Assembly (NCBI GenBank): GCA_002478045.1
Contig: DLLT01000046.1
Span: 1-15,711 of the forward strand
Source: Porphyromonadaceae bacterium UBA7555
GTDB lineage: Bacteria > Bacteroidota > Bacteroidia > Bacteroidales > Muribaculaceae
DNA: 15,711 nucleotides
Reading direction: 5' to 3'
This document shows, in pieces, positions 1-8,133 of this stretch (positions are counted from its first letter, which is position 1; each line of letters begins with the position of its first letter). A model generated the notes under the pieces. It saw nothing but the letters and a program-made list of their open reading frames with translations, made no database searches and was not told where the DNA came from. Both the position numbers and the translations under genes were made by a program.

Positions 1-1
1 C

Positions 2-23
2 GTTTTGACCCATAAGTCAAAAC
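2..23. other. Short perfect hairpin at the left edge
   Basis: GTTTTGAC (2-9) and GTCAAAAC (16-23) form a perfect 8-bp inverted repeat with a six-base loop. It lies just beyond the tRNA terminator, so it could be a second terminator arm or belong to a gene outside the window. Its role cannot be decided from here. Confidence 0.4.
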
Positions 24-54
24 AAAAGCAGCTTGTACGCGATGTACAAGCTGC
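21..54 (-). terminator. Rho-independent terminator of the tRNA operon
   Basis: GCAGCTTGTAC (28-38) pairs perfectly with GTACAAGCTGC (44-54), an 11-bp stem with a five-base loop. On the minus strand it is followed by TTTTGTT. It sits 23 bases past the 3' end of tRNA-Leu and so closes the minus-strand tRNA operon. Confidence 0.85.
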
Positions 55-76
55 CATAAAGAACTCTTCTTGAAAG

Positions 77-160
77 TGTCCGAAATGAGACTCGAACTCA
101 CACGATCCAATGATCACTACCCCCTCAAAGTAGCGCGTCTACCAATTCCGCCATCCGGAC
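77..160 (-). tRNA. tRNA-Leu (anticodon GAG)
   Basis: This is an 84-base cloverleaf read on the minus strand. The acceptor arm GTCCGGA pairs with TTCGGAC, with A as discriminator. The anticodon stem CTACT/GGTAG encloses loop TTGAGGG, giving GAG, which reads CUC and CUU leucine codons. A long variable arm typical of tRNA-Leu lies between the anticodon and T arms, and the T loop is TTCGAGT. The 3' CCA is not encoded and must be added by a nucleotidyltransferase. It is the last gene of a three-tRNA operon. Confidence 0.95.
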
Positions 161-199
161 AAATGCTGCAAGGACGCCTAAGGCGGCGAAGTCTCGCTG

Positions 200-272
<73 letters not shown>

Positions 273-328
273 AAATTATCTAAGCCTCAAAAGACCTATG
301 CAGCGTATTTCAATGTTCTAATTCTTCG

Positions 329-401
<73 letters not shown>

Positions 402-435
402 AAGCGTTTCAATGTGCGTTTCCGCTTTTGCGTTG

Positions 436-467
436 CAAAGGTAGGCACTTTTTTTTATCCCACCAAA
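436..467 (-). promoter_or_regulatory. Bacteroidetes-type promoter of the tRNA operon
   Basis: On the minus strand TTTG (464-467) is followed after exactly 20 bases by TACCTTTG (436-443), a full match to the Bacteroidetes -33/-7 consensus (TTTG and TAnnTTTG). Transcription should begin a few bases downstream, about 30 bases before the first tRNA-Gly. The rest of 468-672 holds no gene that I can see. Confidence 0.75.
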
Positions 468-672
468 TTTTTTCACCAAATTTTCGATTTTTATATCTCT
501 TGTTCTTCCTATTTTTCGATTTCATCAATTTATAAGCCCGCCCATCCGAACAAGCACTCGACATAACCGCGCATCGTATGTATTTGTTTTTCCGTTATAT
601 AGCAACGCTCGGCCAAATACGATACGTATCACAAGACACGAGACTTTGCAATACGTATCTATCACGTATTTC

Positions 673-1314
673 TTACTGCTGTATCGTCTCGACCGGGGCT
701 TCGAGGATTTGGGCACTTATTGTGTCGGCGGTATGTATCAGCGCCACCAGCGGCGTCTTGGCGCACGCGGCTCGGTACGAGCGCTCCTGCTCATAGCTAT
801 TGGTGGCCAAATCCCAAGGGCCCATGTGCCAGCGTATGGCCATAAGCTCTTCGTCTTCGAGGTCGAGACCACTACGAAGGAGCATTATTACAGACTTTTC
901 GCCGTGTCCGAGAGGGAACTTGGAGTAGTCTACCTGATACTCGTCATATTTCTCGTACTGCCCCACTTCGTTACGGCGTGCACGTTGTACCTTGTGATAA
1001 ATATCGGTTTTGCACACATCATGCAGCAATGCCGCAATGGCGATGGATGCCACGGGCATACGCGTTTCAAGCTCGGGTCGCAGCGTCAATAGCGACGCAC
1101 GCACAGCCATAGCCGCATCATAGACACACAGCGAGTGTTCCAGCAGTCCGCCGGGATGATTGAAGTGATTGCGCACGGACGCCGGAGCTTCAAAGAATCC
1201 CCAGCTCTCCAGATCCTGGATTACGTAGTCCATATTTTCGCGGCCCGTAGCCGTAAGGGTATCTATAAATCGCTGTTTCTTTTGTTCTAAAGTTTCTTCG
1301 GTGAAAGTTGACAT
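673..1314 (-). CDS. HD-domain phosphohydrolase family protein
   Basis: A 213-residue soluble protein with no signal peptide or membrane segment. It carries the metal-binding pattern of the HD superfamily: H60 (in LLEHSL), the H98-D99 doublet (in LLHDVCK), further histidines H137 (GHGEK) and H163 (RWHMG), and D197 (HTADT). The ordered H...HD...H...H...D pattern fits HD phosphohydrolases that act on nucleotides, cyclic nucleotides or RNA ends. It resembles the HD half of YhaM-like 3'-5' exonucleases but lacks an OB-fold domain, so the substrate cannot be named. The gene starts 33 bases after the cardiolipin synthase gene on the same strand, so the two are probably co-transcribed. The family call is firm and the substrate is unknown. 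Confidence 0.85.
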   Translation of the reverse strand: MSTFTEETLEQKKQRFIDTLTATGRENMDYVIQDLESWGFFEAPASVRNHFNHPGGLLEHSLCVYDAAMAVRASLLTLRPELETRMPVASIAIAALLHDVCKTDIYHKVQRARRNEVGQYEKYDEYQVDYSKFPLGHGEKSVIMLLRSGLDLEDEELMAIRWHMGPWDLATNSYEQERSYRAACAKTPLVALIHTADTISAQILEAPVETIQQ

Positions 1315-1347
1315 TTTTATATTTTCGCGTTTCTGTATTTTACAAAA

Positions 1348-2790
1348 TTATAATATGGGCGAGAGCAGGCGCACAACCGATTCGGCAACCTTGAGCGAAC
1401 GGCGGCGGCGTGCCCATGTAGCTTGATACAACCGCGTGCATTGGCGCATATCACGATGGAAAATCTCCGCCATTTCCTGAGTGAAGCGCGGCGAGTACAC
1501 AAAGAGGTTCGCCTCGAAATTGTGCTCGAAGCTGCGGAAGTCAAAATTGGTGGAACCCACGGAAGCTATTTCGTCATCAACGATAAGCGTCTTGGCATGC
1601 ATCATCCCGGGATTATAAAGATAAATCTTGATGCCGGCGCGCAGGCACTCGGCAATGTAGGAGAATGACGCATATTGCATCAGTCGCGAGTCGGTGCGTC
1701 GCGGCATCATTATGCGCACATCCACACGCGCCAAAGCCGCCGTCTGCAATGCCTTGAGCAAGCCCTCGGTGGGCAGGAAGTACGGCGTCTGTATGTATAC
1801 ACGATGGCGTGCATTGGCTATGGCCTTATGGAACATCATTGCGATATTGCTCCATTGCGATGTAGGCCCGGAGGTGATAAGCTGAGCACCCATATCCCCG
1901 GGAGCAGGATTGTCTTGCTCCACACTCTCTTCCAGCAGCGGCTGCCCCATAAAGTTCCAGTCCACGGCAAAAGAGTATTGTAACGATGCCACAGCCGGCC
2001 CGACAAGTCGCAGATGTGTGTCACGCCAACTGTCAAAACACTTGCCTCCGGTGATATAGCGGTCGGCAATATTCATTCCGCCGATATACCCCACTTCGCC
2101 ATCGATGACGCATATCTTGCGGTGGTTGCGCCAGTTGATGCGCGTACCAAAGGGCGGGAACGAAACCTTGAAGAATGGGTAAACTTCTATGCCCGCCGAA
2201 CGCATACGCTTGAAATAGCGACGCCCGGTCTCCAGCGACCCTACATTGTCGTATATGACGTGTACGGCCACTCCGGCATGCGCACGCTCTATGAGGACGT
2301 CCGCCACGCGAGTACCTATTTCATCATCCGATATTATGTAATACTGTAAATTGATGTAGCGTTTGGCCTTTCCTAAATCTTCGATAAGGGCTTCGAACTT
2401 GGATGCCCCATCAGTGTAGACCTTGATATCGTTGCCGGAATAATACTCGGCATCCTCCAACGACTTGGCCAGCCGTATTTGCTGCTGCGCCTCGGCCGAA
2501 AGCGTGCGCTCATTGACCTCGGTCACAGCCGTGCGCTCGGCCTGTCTGAGACGGCGACGGTTGCGGCGCGAAATCATTCGAGTATTCTTGATGCTGCGCC
2601 CGAAGAACAGATACAGCACCACCCCCACAAGCGGCAGCAGGATAAGCACGGTCACCCACGCCAGCGACTTGACCGGATTGCGGTTTTCGCTGACTATCAC
2701 GCACAATATCACTATCACGGTGATGGCGTATATTGTCATCAACGTGTAGTATATCCAACTGTAATCAAAGCTTATATACAAAGCATCCAT
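1348..2790 (-). CDS. cls: Cardiolipin synthase (phospholipase D family)
   Basis: This 480-residue membrane enzyme would join two phosphatidylglycerols (or a related phospholipid pair) into cardiolipin. Two N-terminal membrane segments (about residues 9-34 and 43-63) are followed by a basic linker and two phospholipase D domains. HKD motif 1 is H223/K225/D230 in NHRKICVIDG; motif 2 is H398/K400/D405 in MHAKTLIVDD, followed by the usual GSTNFDFRS. Length and order fit bacterial ClsA-type synthases. I chose the ATG at 2790 (MDALYISF): a longer reading needs a TTG at 2817 that would lie almost on the predicted transcription start. It appears to be the first gene of an operon with the HD protein. 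Another phospholipid head-group transfer is possible. Confidence 0.9.
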   Translation of the reverse strand: MDALYISFDYSWIYYTLMTIYAITVIVILCVIVSENRNPVKSLAWVTVLILLPLVGVVLYLFFGRSIKNTRMISRRNRRRLRQAERTAVTEVNERTLSAEAQQQIRLAKSLEDAEYYSGNDIKVYTDGASKFEALIEDLGKAKRYINLQYYIISDDEIGTRVADVLIERAHAGVAVHVIYDNVGSLETGRRYFKRMRSAGIEVYPFFKVSFPPFGTRINWRNHRKICVIDGEVGYIGGMNIADRYITGGKCFDSWRDTHLRLVGPAVASLQYSFAVDWNFMGQPLLEESVEQDNPAPGDMGAQLITSGPTSQWSNIAMMFHKAIANARHRVYIQTPYFLPTEGLLKALQTAALARVDVRIMMPRRTDSRLMQYASFSYIAECLRAGIKIYLYNPGMMHAKTLIVDDEIASVGSTNFDFRSFEHNFEANLFVYSPRFTQEMAEIFHRDMRQCTRLYQATWARRRRSLKVAESVVRLLSPIL

Positions 2791-2832
2791 GGGACATGGC
2801 ACTAATCGAAGGCTCAATTCGCCTCTTCACCA

Positions 2833-2860
2833 CAAATTTACGCACAATTTAACAGCACAA
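2833..2860 (-). promoter_or_regulatory. Probable promoter of the cls-HD operon
   Basis: TAAATTTG (2833-2840, minus strand) is a full match to the Bacteroidetes -7 box. The best -33 candidate is TTG at 2858-2860, with a 17-base gap that is shorter than usual. The box lies about 43 bases upstream of the ATG at 2790, which supports that start. Confidence 0.5.
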
Positions 2861-3014
2861 CATCACCGTTATGAATAATTAACAATTAACAACATCCTTA
2901 TGGCCGCAAAAGGGCGCTAACTATAGACCAACCCCGAACCCGAAAGCATCGCGACCCAACTATTGGGCGCGTGTGCTTGCCAATGCCGGAACAACAAATT
3001 CCTATGAAAAGCGA
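2841..3014. other. Intergenic stretch with no recognisable gene
   Basis: Beyond the cls promoter this stretch holds AT-rich TTAACAATTAACAA-like sequence and then a more GC-balanced part with no convincing reading frame on either strand. The plus-strand frame at 2973-3194 is antisense to the lipoprotein remnant and shows no protein family features. Confidence 0.4.
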
Positions 3015-3047
3015 GCCACAGCTTCAATCGTAAGTTGGAGCTATGGC
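3006..3047 (-). terminator. Terminator-like hairpin at the end of the decayed operon
   Basis: On the minus strand GCCATAGCT (3039-3047) pairs with AGCTGTGGC (3015-3023) through one G-U pair. The stem continues inward as CAA/TTG after one mismatch and is followed by TCGCTTTTC. The stop codon of the lipoprotein frame (3024-3026) lies inside the hairpin. This suggests that the lipoprotein gene ends at its natural place rather than being truncated. Confidence 0.5.
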
Positions 3048-3245
3048 TTGTTTGCCTACGTAAGATTCGCAAAAGTTGGTGATAGAATCAGTAATTGCAT
3101 TTTTTGCAATTTCGTTGGATTCGAAGTTCGGATATTTTTCGATAAGCTGCTTAGAGTAGTTCTCAATAAACAATTCCTGTCCTTCAGTACTTGATGAACA
3201 TGCTACAAAGAATAAAGCCGCGCATAAATAGAGCAGTTATTTCAT
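3024..3245 (-). pseudogene. Small lipoprotein gene broken by a stop at codon 3
   Basis: Reading from ATG at 3245 gives MK, a TAA stop (3237-3239), then LLYLCAALFFVACSSS and about 54 further residues to a TGA at 3024. The stretch after the stop is a textbook lipoprotein signal: hydrophobic core, lipobox FVAC with the lipidation cysteine at position 16, then serines. The stop replaces what would normally be a lysine (AAA to TAA is one change). The mature part (residues 17-73) is charged and has no family I recognise. The ATG lies four bases past the stop of the preceding frame, so the three remnants read like one operon. A sequencing error or reinitiation further in are alternatives, but no good internal start precedes the signal. 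Confidence 0.6.
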
Positions 3246-3248
3246 TTG

Positions 3249-3403
3249 TTAAGTTCTATCATTCAGATTATTGATATATTCGTTGATGTCATTATTCTCG
3301 AAATAATCGGGCTGTTTATCTGTATTAATATTTAGGCATAAACACCATGCATAACGTGTTCGGTATCGCCGTTACAAGTGTTGATGTCATCGTATTCGTT
3401 CAT
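3249..3403 (-). pseudogene. Small unknown ORF, apparently frameshifted
   Basis: ATG at 3403 opens MNEYDDINTCNGDTEHVMHG and stops at 3332, while the neighbouring frame continues through KQPDYFENNDINEYINNLND to a stop at 3249. Together they would make a roughly 51-residue acidic, Asn-rich protein with one base lost near 3340. It begins five bases past the end of the sigma-like remnant and ends four bases before the lipoprotein remnant. This tight spacing is the main argument that it was a gene. I recognise no family. The frameshift reading is the weakest of the three remnants. Confidence 0.4.
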
Positions 3404-3407
3404 ATAC

Positions 3408-3632
3408 TTAGCCTAAAGCTAAAATCCTAAGTTTGATTTCTTTCAACTCATCTTAAACGATTTGATAATCCGACAATTGCAGACAATCTGCAATCTCGGT
3501 CAGGCTCTTATTCTCTATCAAGTATAAATGGAGAATGATCAATTGTTTCTCACTGAGTATTTCATTCAGACGATGGCGAAGCGCTATAAAGATAGCCTTG
3601 TATAGATCGAGTTTTTCTTTCCTTATATCCAT
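3408..3632 (-). pseudogene. Sigma-70 region 4-like HTH protein with in-frame stop
   Basis: From ATG at 3632 a 59-residue frame runs to TAA at 3453-3455, then continues in the same frame for 14 sense codons (DELKEIKLRILALG) to a second TAA at 3408. Residues about 24-59 (ILSEKQLIILHLYLIENKSLTEIADCLQLS) look like sigma-70 region 4: a helix, then the helix-turn-helix with the TEIA signature. The first stop falls in the recognition helix, where homologues normally have a basic residue, so the product probably cannot bind DNA as the ancestor did. Since only region 4 is present, it resembles small sigma-like regulators rather than a full ECF sigma factor. A functional 59-residue product is possible but less likely. 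Confidence 0.55.
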
Positions 3633-3813
3633 AATGCGTTAGCGGTTGAAGTCGTTTGGTTTAGACACATTGCATCATCATATTTATTCCTGTCGATCGA
3701 ATACAGTTACTCTGGTGTATTTGAAGTAAGAATGATATTGCAGTATTTTACAATTTCATCAATTTGAACTTGGCGTAACTTCATCGAACATGACTTAAAG
3801 ATCTTTGAGGGTT
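3633..3813. other. Intergenic stretch with no recognisable gene
   Basis: This is AT-rich sequence upstream of the sigma-like remnant. I find no full -33/-7 promoter for the minus strand here. If the remnant operon once had a promoter it has decayed or is of another type. Confidence 0.4.
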
Positions 3814-3847
3814 GGGGCTGTGCCGCAAAAAATTGCGGCACAGCCCC
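3814..3847 (-). terminator. Strong hairpin after the glutamine synthetase gene
   Basis: GGGGCTGTGCCGCAA (3814-3828) and TTGCGGCACAGCCCC (3833-3847) form a perfect 15-bp stem with a four-base loop, 32 bases past the glutamine synthetase stop. The flank has no T run on either strand; on the minus strand the run of six Ts lies in the loop and stem top. It most likely ends or protects the glutamine synthetase transcript. Confidence 0.55.
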
Positions 3848-3878
3848 TCATTGTATTGTGCGAAAGTGCTCCGCGCGA

Positions 3879-5384
3879 TTATCCGCAATGGAAGTAGCGG
3901 CGGACGATGCGAAGCATGGCTTCGGTATCGTCGTGAGCCAGTGCTATTTCGTCGCGGTCATACGAGCGCAGGCGTTTGATGATTCCGTCTATGGTGGCAT
4001 CGTCAAACACTCCGGCGGCGGTGAATACGTCGCGGCGGTCTTCGAGGCATTGTGCCGACCCGTAGCAGTCGACAGGCAGCGAGCTCAGGCGCGAGAGCAC
4101 GGCGGCATTCTCGGCACGATGGATATTTACGTCCACATATGTGTCCTCGGCTACCTTGAGGGCATCCGGCATCTCGAAACCGTGGCGCATAGCCACTGCC
4201 AACGATGCTATCAGCAGGTATATATCCGCCGACCCGTCGGCCGAACGTATCTCGACAGTCTGTTTCTGCGTCGTGTCCACGTCGGCCAGGCCGTGGCTGC
4301 CGGGATTGAGCTCGGCGCACATATCTTTCCGGGCCGTCCATCCCAGCGGTACGCGCACCAGCACCGAGCGGTTGCGGTCGCCCCAGCATACATTGGTGGG
4401 TGCTTCCTGCTTGGGCACCAGGCGGAAGTAGGATGTAGGCACCGTATTGCCGAAGGCCGTGATGGCTTGTGCCAAGTCCATAATTCCGGCGATACCGCGA
4501 CGAGCCTCGTCGCTGAGACGGCGCTCCGTATCAAGCATCATATTGTGTCCGTCGCGCATGATGCGCATGTGTATATGCAGTCCCGAGCCGGCCTTACCCA
4601 CGGTGATTTTGGGCGCAAAGGTGATGTCATAGCCCTTGATATATCCGAGGTTACGTATCACCCATTTGGCTATCATCAGCTGGTCGGCGGCACGTCGTGC
4701 GTCCACGGGCAGGAACTCGATTTCGTTCTGCTCATAGATTTTTCCGTCCAGGGTGAAGTTGCCCACTTCGCTGTGTCCGTATTTGATGCTTCCGCCCGTA
4801 CGGGCTATGTACTGCATACATAGGGTGCGGAAGTCGCCGAATTTGGTGAAAGGTGCCGACTCGTGGTAGCCGCGCTGATCGCTTGCGGGGAAGGCTCCGT
4901 CATCTTCCTTGACGACGTAGTACTCCAACTCGCCCATAGCTTGGAAGTCCATACCGGTCACGCGGTTGAACTGGCGGCAAGCCTTGTCCAAGATATATTC
5001 GGGCGCGCTCTCCAGCGGATTGCCGTCCTTGTCAAAGAACGAGCACAGCATGGTCACCGTCGGAATCTCGGCAAAGGGATCGCGGAAAGCCGTGCTGAAG
5101 CGCGGCAACACATACAAGTCGCTGCTGCCGGCCGAGATAAAGGGGAACAGCGATGAGCCGTCCACCCTCTCGCCCAAGGTCAGAATGGTCTCGAGATACG
5201 CCAAGTCGTTGATGACAAAATTCAGAGTCTTCAGGCGTCCGTCGGCTGCCGGATACATGAAGTTGACCATTTCAATGCCGTTGGCCTTGATATAGGTGAT
5301 TATGTCGTCGAGCGTAAAGTCTTCTTGTGCCTTGTGCAGCGACTGCACAAGGGCGTTCTTGCTCATTGCAATATTCTTATCCAT
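3879..5384 (-). CDS. Glutamine synthetase family protein (type I-like)
   Basis: This 501-residue cytosolic enzyme of the glutamine synthetase fold would make glutamine from glutamate, ammonia and ATP. Landmarks in order: VDGSS near residue 74 (ammonia-site aspartate D75), metal glutamates E152/E154 in GELEYY, E221 in YEQNE, GSGLHIH with metal histidine H270, the E327 flap and RNRS (337-340) in the substrate loop, and E378 in VEIRSADGSA. One metal-ligand position that is Glu in E. coli GlnA reads Gln here (Q235); this position varies in the family. The C-terminal adenylylation motif NLYDLP is absent, so GlnE-type control is not expected. It is a single gene whose closest neighbours are divergent or on remnants. 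A gamma-glutamyl-amine ligase of the same fold is an alternative. Confidence 0.88.
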   Translation of the reverse strand: MDKNIAMSKNALVQSLHKAQEDFTLDDIITYIKANGIEMVNFMYPAADGRLKTLNFVINDLAYLETILTLGERVDGSSLFPFISAGSSDLYVLPRFSTAFRDPFAEIPTVTMLCSFFDKDGNPLESAPEYILDKACRQFNRVTGMDFQAMGELEYYVVKEDDGAFPASDQRGYHESAPFTKFGDFRTLCMQYIARTGGSIKYGHSEVGNFTLDGKIYEQNEIEFLPVDARRAADQLMIAKWVIRNLGYIKGYDITFAPKITVGKAGSGLHIHMRIMRDGHNMMLDTERRLSDEARRGIAGIMDLAQAITAFGNTVPTSYFRLVPKQEAPTNVCWGDRNRSVLVRVPLGWTARKDMCAELNPGSHGLADVDTTQKQTVEIRSADGSADIYLLIASLAVAMRHGFEMPDALKVAEDTYVDVNIHRAENAAVLSRLSSLPVDCYGSAQCLEDRRDVFTAAGVFDDATIDGIIKRLRSYDRDEIALAHDDTEAMLRIVRRYFHCG

Positions 5385-5599
5385 AGTTGTAATGGTTGGT
5401 TCTTACGTGTTTGGTTTCGTTGGGCGACGCACTCGGCGTCTAAATAGATAGCATTTCGGCCCTAAAAGTACAAAAACTTTCATTCGCCCAATACGCCAAA
5501 GGCAAGATTTAAGAAATTTTAATATAAAAATGTATTCCCCCTACAGTTTATTTGCCATGAGATTCCTTCATTTTCAGAGCCAAAATTATTATATCTATG
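5385..5599. other. Divergent intergenic region between glutamine synthetase and peptidase genes
   Basis: This stretch carries the upstream regulatory sequence of the glutamine synthetase gene on the minus strand. The best promoter candidate there is imperfect: TACTTTTA (5463-5470) with TTG (5489-5491) 18 bases upstream. No coding frame is convincing. Confidence 0.35.
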
Positions 5600-5630
5600 C
5601 TTGTCGCCTAAAAAATTTTAGCTAATTTTG
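5600..5630 (+). promoter_or_regulatory. Promoter of the first S8 peptidase gene
   Basis: CTTG (5600-5603), 19 bases, then TAATTTTG (5623-5630), a full match to the Bacteroidetes -7 box with a near match at -33. The predicted leader is about 95 bases long, A-rich just before the ATG, and has no Shine-Dalgarno site. Confidence 0.65.
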
Positions 5631-5732
5631 CGCATAAAACGTTAGCGCCTAAGCGTGTCGGTCTTCGCCGCATATCGACCTTGCGCAAACGCCAAGTATA
5701 TGTCTAAACAACAATAAAACATAGAACAACAA

Positions 5733-8018
5733 ATGAAACGTCACATTACCATCGCCGTAAGCGTGCTGTGCGCTACACTCGGAGCGTTTGCCCAGTCGAA
5801 GACAGACGCTGCCACGCAACAAATTCTGGACGCCTACCGCCAAAAGCAGCTCTACCCTGCAGCCAAAGTGATTACACCCGTCAATGCCCCGTTCGATTTC
5901 GAAAGCACTTCGCGTGCCACGCCCACTGCGGCAGCCATCGTACGTCTGAGCAACGGAGCCACCTTTGACGACCTCCGTGCCGCCGGGCTCGAAGTCATCA
6001 GCACCGCCGGCGACGATATGGCCGTAGTGGCAGGCAGCATCGACGACATCATCGCAATGGACTCCAATGCCGATGTCCAAAGCTACTCGCTATCGGCGCA
6101 GGCCAAGCCCATGCTCAACGAAGCCCGCAAACTCAGCGGCGTCACCACAATACACGCCGGCGAAGACCACCTTGACCAACCCTATAAAGGCAAAGGAGTC
6201 ATCTGCGGTATATACGATATCGGCGTAGATCCCAACCACGTCAACTTCCTCAACAATGACTTCACGGACACACGTATCAAGCAGTTAATGCACTTCTACA
6301 CTTCCAACGGCATGTCCAGTATATACACCAGCTACGATGATATAAGCCGATTCTCTACCGACAATACCTCCAATACACATGGTACGCATACGCTCGGTAT
6401 TATGGCCGGCTCGTTCAACCGCAGCGGCGGAAAGACCGCCATACTCAATTCCAAAGGCAGCGTACAAGTACGCAGCACAGTCAAGAACCCATACTATGGT
6501 ATGGCACCCGAAGCCGACCTCGTAGTAGGCTGCGGCTCTCTATACGATGCCAACTCCTGCAGCGCCGTCAGCAAAATCGTAGAGTACGCCAACACACACA
6601 GACAACCCGCTGTCATCAACCTCAGTATCGGACGCACAGGCGGCCCGCACGATGGAACCAGCAACTTCGGACAATATATGGAACGCCTCGGCAAAAGCGC
6701 CATCATCTGCATCTCGGCAGGCAACGATGGCGAAGAGCCCATATCACTGTCCAAGAAGTTCAGCGCCTCCGACAAGGCACTTAAGACATTCTTCGTAAAC
6801 ACTAAGACTCGCGGAACAGCCAACTTCAGCATCTGGGGCAACGACAGCCGCGAATTTACAGTTACGGCCGTAATCTACAACAAAACGACCAAAAAAATTG
6901 TCGATCAAGTAACCCTGAGCGGAACAAAAAGCGTACTCGCCACCAACAACTACACCGACCCGTCGTACAACCACAGTGAAGCTTTCGACGAAGCATATAG
7001 CTCCAGCTACATCAACTGCACATACAGCGACAACGCCTCTACCAATAAACGCTACTCGGCCAGCATCGATATAGTCCTGGGATACAACAACACCGCCAAC
7101 GCCGACAAGCACCTCGTTGCAGGACTTATCATCGAAGGCAAAGACGGCGCACAGGTTCAATGCTCACTCAACAACGTCTCCGGCGGATTTACTATGGAGT
7201 CGCTCGGTCAGAGCGGATGGTCCGACGGCAATACCGACTTCACCATCAACGACCTTGCCTGCGGCAAAAACGTCATCGCTGTAGGTGCTTACAACAACCG
7301 TCAATTCTTCCCGGCACTCAACGGCGGCAAATACGGCTACAACGTCGACGGCTACCAAACCGCCGGCGCAATTGCCCCCTACTCGTCCTACGGCGTGACA
7401 TACGACGGACGCAGTCTCCCGCACATCTGCGCCCCCGGCACGGCAGTGATTTCCTCATACTCCAAATACTACACCGAAGCCGGATACGAAGACACCAATA
7501 CCTTCTCGGCCGAATACACCGACAACAAAAACAACCGCAAAAGCTACTGGTGTCAAAGCACAGGCACATCAATGGCTTCGCCCGCATACGCCGGCGGCAT
7601 CGCACTTTGGCTTCAGGCCAACCCCAAGCTCACCGTTGACGAAGTCCTTGAGATCACCACAATGACAGCCACCAAAGACCAGCAAACCGCCACCACCGGC
7701 AACGCCGTACAATGGGGCGCCGGCAAATTCAACGCACTGGCAGGTCTCAAAGAAGTGCTCAAACGCCTCGGCGTCAACGACATTCGCGTTGACGAGCAAG
7801 GCATACTCGTCACTGCTGCCGGAACCGATGCATACGAAATCAGCGTCCCGGGAGCCAAGAACATCAACGTCCGCCTTGTATCTATGACAGGCGCAATCGT
7901 TCGCGACATCAACGCCAACGGCGACACATACTCCCTCGACTTGGCCGATGCACCTGCTGGCGTATACGTCCTCAGCGTCAACAACGGCGCATACGCCCGT
8001 CGCATCCTCGTGCGCTGA
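5733..8018 (+). CDS. Secreted S8 (subtilisin-family) serine peptidase with T9SS-type C-terminal domain
   Basis: A 761-residue exported protease. A signal peptide (about residues 1-20, ending AFA before QSK) precedes a propeptide-like region and a subtilase domain. The catalytic triad is D162 (YDIGVD), H216 (THGTHT) and S613 (GTSMASP), with oxyanion-hole N331 (SAGND). About 280 residues separate N331 from S613, much more than in subtilisin; the extra part is beta-rich and resembles inserted domains of large cell-surface subtilases. Residues about 682-761 look like a type IX secretion sorting domain (PAGVYVLSVNNG, then RRILVR), which suggests outer-membrane export and possible surface anchoring. 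It is followed by a paralogue on the same strand. Substrates are unknown. Confidence 0.9.
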   Translation: MKRHITIAVSVLCATLGAFAQSKTDAATQQILDAYRQKQLYPAAKVITPVNAPFDFESTSRATPTAAAIVRLSNGATFDDLRAAGLEVISTAGDDMAVVAGSIDDIIAMDSNADVQSYSLSAQAKPMLNEARKLSGVTTIHAGEDHLDQPYKGKGVICGIYDIGVDPNHVNFLNNDFTDTRIKQLMHFYTSNGMSSIYTSYDDISRFSTDNTSNTHGTHTLGIMAGSFNRSGGKTAILNSKGSVQVRSTVKNPYYGMAPEADLVVGCGSLYDANSCSAVSKIVEYANTHRQPAVINLSIGRTGGPHDGTSNFGQYMERLGKSAIICISAGNDGEEPISLSKKFSASDKALKTFFVNTKTRGTANFSIWGNDSREFTVTAVIYNKTTKKIVDQVTLSGTKSVLATNNYTDPSYNHSEAFDEAYSSSYINCTYSDNASTNKRYSASIDIVLGYNNTANADKHLVAGLIIEGKDGAQVQCSLNNVSGGFTMESLGQSGWSDGNTDFTINDLACGKNVIAVGAYNNRQFFPALNGGKYGYNVDGYQTAGAIAPYSSYGVTYDGRSLPHICAPGTAVISSYSKYYTEAGYEDTNTFSAEYTDNKNNRKSYWCQSTGTSMASPAYAGGIALWLQANPKLTVDEVLEITTMTATKDQQTATTGNAVQWGAGKFNALAGLKEVLKRLGVNDIRVDEQGILVTAAGTDAYEISVPGAKNINVRLVSMTGAIVRDINANGDTYSLDLADAPAGVYVLSVNNGAYARRILVR

Positions 8019-8045
8019 CACATAAAGACAATACGCCCTTAGCAT

Positions 8046-8089
8046 CAATCCCGCGATTGCAGAATATCTCATCTGCGGTCGCGGGATTG
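8046..8089 (+). terminator. Hairpin between the two peptidase genes
   Basis: CAATCCCGCGA (8046-8056) pairs with TCGCGGGATTG (8079-8089), and GCAGA (8059-8063) with TCTGC (8072-8076) extends the stem beyond a two-base internal loop. No T run follows. It could be a terminator of the first gene or an intercistronic RNA-stability hairpin. Confidence 0.5.
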
Positions 8090-8133
8090 GCGTTATCACC
8101 CCAACCACGTCACACGACAATATCACAATATAT

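Noticed and set aside
2791..2817. A longer cardiolipin synthase starting at TTG 2817
   Set aside because: The extra nine residues are not typical, the ATG at 2790 is a better start, and the predicted promoter would leave almost no leader for the TTG.
4678..4683. Gln in place of a metal-ligand Glu (Q235) in the glutamine synthetase as a sign of an inactive enzyme
   Set aside because: All other metal and substrate residues are present and this position varies (Glu, Asp, Asn) in active family members, so it does not show loss of function.
3858..4823. A 321-codon plus-strand frame antisense to glutamine synthetase
   Set aside because: The minus-strand frame has all the main glutamine synthetase motifs; the antisense frame has no family features and is a codon-bias shadow.
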